Origin: Bacteroidia bacterium
GTDB lineage: Bacteria > Bacteroidota > Bacteroidia > Bacteroidales > VadinHA17
Length of the DNA stretch: 6,199 nucleotides
Direction of reading: 5' to 3'
Assembly: GCA_026391515.1 (NCBI GenBank)
Contig: JAPLEC010000227.1
Span: forward strand, 1-6,199
This document shows, one piece after another, positions 6,125 to 6,199 of the stretch (its first letter is position 1; each line of letters begins with the position of its first letter). A program made the position numbers and the translations under genes. The notes beneath the pieces were generated by a model. The model saw nothing but the letters and a program-made list of their open reading frames with translations. It was not told the DNA's origin and made no database searches.

Positions 6125-6199
6125 GGTTCCGTAGCTCAGTTGGATAGAGCAACAGCCTTCTAAGCTGTGGGTCGCGCGTTCGAGTCGCGCCGGAATCAC
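6125..6199 (+). tRNA. tRNA-Arg, anticodon UCU (3' CCA end cut by window edge)
   Basis: A full cloverleaf folds: acceptor GGTTCCG (6125-6131) with CGGAATC (6191-6197, one G-T pair), D stem GCTC/GAGC (6134-6137, 6147-6150), anticodon stem ACAGC/GCTGT (6152-6156, 6164-6168) with loop CTTCTAA, T stem GCGCG/CGCGC (6174-6178, 6186-6190) with loop TTCGAGT, a five-base variable loop, and discriminator A at 6198. The anticodon TCT (6159-6161) reads the arginine codon AGA. The last base, C at 6199, would be the first C of CCA if that is encoded; the window ends there. Confidence 0.96.

Noticed and set aside
6125..6199. tRNA-Arg as an integration site of a mobile island
   Set aside because: No integrase gene or duplicated tRNA 3' end is visible in the window, and the sequence beyond the tRNA is not available.
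1..6199. CRISPR array, rRNA, toxin-antitoxin or phage genes
   Set aside because: No regularly spaced repeats, rRNA sequence or matching small gene pairs were seen on either strand.

Overview
The window looks like chromosomal DNA from a low-GC member of the Bacteroidota. The grounds are as follows. None of the genes has a convincing Shine-Dalgarno sequence. Three TAnnTTTG boxes, the -7 element of Bacteroidota promoters, sit at sensible distances upstream of bioG, the AraC-family gene and the tRNA. The stand-alone BioG esterase also fits this phylum. Genus cannot be read from the sequence.

Layout, left to right. At 3-308 (+) is the 3' end of a gene cut by the window edge; it resembles the cytoplasmic C-terminal tail of YihY/BrkB-family membrane proteins. 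Convergent with it, and overlapping its last 14 bases, is bioG at 295-1026 (-), the pimeloyl-ACP methyl ester esterase of biotin synthesis. A 469-base gap (1027-1495) follows. It carries the bioG promoter box, a roughly 190-base imperfect inverted-repeat element that could be a MITE or vestigial insertion sequence, an AT-rich stretch with a 14-base direct repeat, and the araC promoter box.

The core of the window is a same-strand unit: an AraC-family regulator (1496-2344) and two tandem paralogous hydro-lyases of the aconitase/isopropylmalate dehydratase superfamily (2388-4202 and 4307-6082). Each hydro-lyase is a single-chain fusion of a LeuC-like [4Fe-4S] large domain and a LeuD-like swivel domain. 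The gap between them holds a GC-rich nested hairpin resembling a dispersed repeat. A tRNA-Arg (anticodon UCU) with its own promoter box begins 42 bases after the second hydro-lyase and runs to the window edge, so the unit appears to be just these three genes.

How they may work together (inference): the cupin-type AraC protein probably senses a small molecule and controls the two dehydratases. The second enzyme keeps every canonical catalytic position I can align. The first keeps its iron-sulfur cysteines but has changes at several substrate- and proton-handling positions, and the two differ in the swivel-domain loop that sets substrate choice. With no leuA, leuB, citrate synthase or dehydrogenase gene beside them, ordinary leucine synthesis or the TCA cycle is not the obvious role. 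A small inducible pathway for an unidentified hydroxy-acid is the most interesting reading.
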